Below are positions 62,876-64,000 of a stretch of DNA of 64,000 bases, one piece after another. The notes under the pieces are model-generated. The model did not search any database, was not told the DNA's origin, and worked only from the letters and a program-made list of their open reading frames with translations. The translations under genes and the position numbers were made by a program. Positions within the stretch are counted from its first letter, which is position 1; the number at the start of each line of letters is the position of its first letter. The stretch comes from Agromyces terreus (GTDB lineage Bacteria; Actinomycetota; Actinomycetes; Actinomycetales; Microbacteriaceae). Where the stretch lies: NCBI RefSeq assembly GCF_009749465.1, contig NZ_WBIS01000004.1, positions 62,001 through 126,000 on the forward strand, written 5' to 3'.

Positions 62876-63673
62876 TCAGCCGATCGAGACCTCGTCGCCG
62901 ACGGCGATCTCGCCCTCGTTCTGCGGCACGAGCAGCACCCCGAACCAGGTCTTGCCGTCGCGGCGCCGATGCTTCGAGAGCGTGCGGATCGGCTCGAGCC
63001 CGCGCTGCAGCGTGACGGGGTCGATGCCGGTCATCATGCAGCGGTCGCATCCGGCCGCGACGCGGAACCGCACCTCGCCGAGCCTCACGAACCCCCAGTC
63101 GTCCTCGGCGAAGGGCTCGTCGCCGTCGACGACGACGTTGGGGCGGAACCGCAGCATGTCGAGCTCGGGGGCGCCCTCGTCGGTCCACGCGTTCAGGGCG
63201 GCGAGGGATGCCTCGGACGTGAGCAGCAGCGGGCCGGCGTCGGCCAGCGACATCCGGTCGCCGTCGTGTCCGCCGTGTTCGTCGCTCACGGTCCGCACCG
63301 TCGGATCGGGCTGCCACACGAGCCGCACGGGCGCTCCGAGCTGCTCGCTCAGCCAGTCGTCGGCCTCGGCGCCCGCGGGAAGCGCGGTGCCCTGGCGCGA
63401 GACGCCGACGGCGACGGGCGCGGCATCCGTCGGCACGTCGACGCGGAGCGGGTCGGATGCCGCGCTGCCGAGCAGCACCCCGCCGTCGGCGAGGGGCTCG
63501 GCGGTGAGTCCCAGCATCCGGTTGCGTTCGCGGGCGGTGACGGTGCGGCCGGTCTCGTCGATCACGGCCCACCGCCGGTCGGCGGCGAGCCCCCACGGCT
63601 CGACGCGTGCGGAGCGCACGTCGAGCCCGCCGAACGACTTCACGGGGTAGAGGCGGACGCGGTTCAGGTGCAT
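62876..63673 (-). CDS. MOSC-domain protein (mARC/YcbX-like)
   Basis: A 265-residue protein. N-terminal MOSC beta-barrel part: HLNRVRLYPVKSFGGLDVRSARVEPWGLAADRRWAVID. C-terminal MOSC domain: RFRPNVVVDGDEPFAEDDWGFVRLGEVRFRVAAGCDRCMMTGIDP with the conserved Cys (of CDRC), ending LLVPQNEGEIAVGDEVSI. Such proteins carry the sulfurated molybdenum cofactor and reduce N-hydroxylated compounds (YcbX, mARC) or transfer sulfur. No molybdenum gene is adjacent. The ATG at 63673 begins the conserved fold. Between it and the next gene is a hairpin element. Confidence 0.88.
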   Translation of the reverse strand: MHLNRVRLYPVKSFGGLDVRSARVEPWGLAADRRWAVIDETGRTVTARERNRMLGLTAEPLADGGVLLGSAASDPLRVDVPTDAAPVAVGVSRQGTALPAGAEADDWLSEQLGAPVRLVWQPDPTVRTVSDEHGGHDGDRMSLADAGPLLLTSEASLAALNAWTDEGAPELDMLRFRPNVVVDGDEPFAEDDWGFVRLGEVRFRVAAGCDRCMMTGIDPVTLQRGLEPIRTLSKHRRRDGKTWFGVLLVPQNEGEIAVGDEVSIG

Positions 63674-63779
63674 GCGAACACGCTACCCGCGCCACGCGCC
63701 TGTCCTGCACGGCCGGCGCGCCCGCATGCCCCCGCATGCCCCCGCATGCCCGCACCCCCGCCCGCTTCGCATGCTCGAA

Positions 63780-63837
63780 CTCAGGAAAAAGGGCCCCATC
63801 CCGCCCTGAGAGGGGGGATGGGGCCCGATTTCCTGAG
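63780..63837 (-). terminator. two-step hairpin, probable terminator of the S8-like gene
   Basis: CTCAGGAAA pairs with TTTCCTGAG, and inside it GGGCCCCATCCC pairs with GGGATGGGGCCC (both perfect). It lies about 84 bases beyond the stop of the leftward gene at 63921. Sequence similarity to the hairpin at 61045 suggests a dispersed family. Confidence 0.75.
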
Positions 63838-63920
63838 GATGCGACCGCGCGGGCTGCAGAGCTGCCGGCGCACGGCCTGCCGGCGCACGGCCTGCCGGCG
63901 CGCGGCCTGTCGGCCGCGAG

Positions 63921-64000
63921 CTACCGGCCCACGGCCTTCAGCGCGTTGACGATGCCGTTGCCGTAGAACCCGTTCTGCGCCTTGGTGCCCTCGCAGGTGT
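63921..64000 (-). CDS. C-terminal end of a probable S8-family serine peptidase (partial)
   Basis: Only the last 26 codons are in the window, with stop TAG at 63921-63923. They read TCEGTKAQNGFYGNGIVNALKAVGR. The GNGIVNALKAV ending is usual in secreted subtilisin-like (S8) peptidases, just after the catalytic Ser domain. The evidence is short, so the assignment is tentative; the catalytic residues lie outside the window. Confidence 0.55.
   Translation of the reverse strand, partial: TCEGTKAQNGFYGNGIVNALKAVGR

Overview
The window looks like chromosomal DNA of a high-GC actinobacterium, most likely of the family Microbacteriaceae. The reasons are the extreme GC3 codon use with very long antisense shadow frames, two LAxTG class-E sorting signals, a thiMED operon under a TPP riboswitch, and many copies of the GGATGCC / GGCATCC oligomer. 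No rRNA, tRNA, phage gene, transposase or CRISPR array was seen. Family names below come from motifs read by eye; nothing was searched.

Left part (1-31.9 kb). A RecB-like nuclease/helicase is cut by the left edge. A TetR gene diverges from a permease - agmatine deiminase - amidase operon. Then come a 1767-residue wall-anchored lamin-tail/metallophosphoesterase behind a possible PHO box, a membrane molybdopterin oxidoreductase, a short UvrA paralogue and a ribbon-helix-helix protein. A long leftward run follows: oxidoreductase, FUSC-type membrane protein, a kinase/aminotransferase fusion, TspO, a double alpha/beta-hydrolase, a DUF2207-like membrane protein and a small hydrolase. The thiamine operon thiM-thiE-thiD/tenA lies upstream of that run.

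Middle part (32-56.1 kb). After a GlxA-type regulator and a repeat-rich gap come two sugar-catabolic loci. The first (33.9-40.4 kb) has a LacI regulator, a CUT1 ABC importer without its ATPase, and a GH127 beta-L-arabinofuranosidase. The second (40.5-56.1 kb) is the most interesting system here. It has two LacI-type regulators with recognisable operators, a complete amino-acid-type ABC importer, a Gfo/Idh/MocA dehydrogenase and a DAO-type FAD oxidase. It also has a CUT1 importer without ATPase, two FrlB-like SIS deglycases, two FrlD-like PfkB kinases and one FrlC-like epimerase. I read it as a double-route pathway for glycated amino acids (Amadori compounds) or close relatives.

Right part (56.1-64 kb). 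A second LAxTG surface protein, a type I GAPDH, an MHS-type MFS transporter under its own TPP riboswitch (a candidate thiamine or precursor importer), an HD-domain protein with a 30-bp coding minisatellite, a MOSC protein, and the last codons of a probable S8 peptidase.

A second theme is repeat biology. A palindromic element (GGTCGAGGAG ... GTCTCGAGACC) occurs between genes and also in frame inside two enzyme genes. An 8-bp TAGCGATG tandem array occurs at three loci, two of which bracket the 22-kb sugar block. There are also 9-bp, 25-bp, 30-bp and 57-bp tandem arrays and a family of about 60-bp hairpins.
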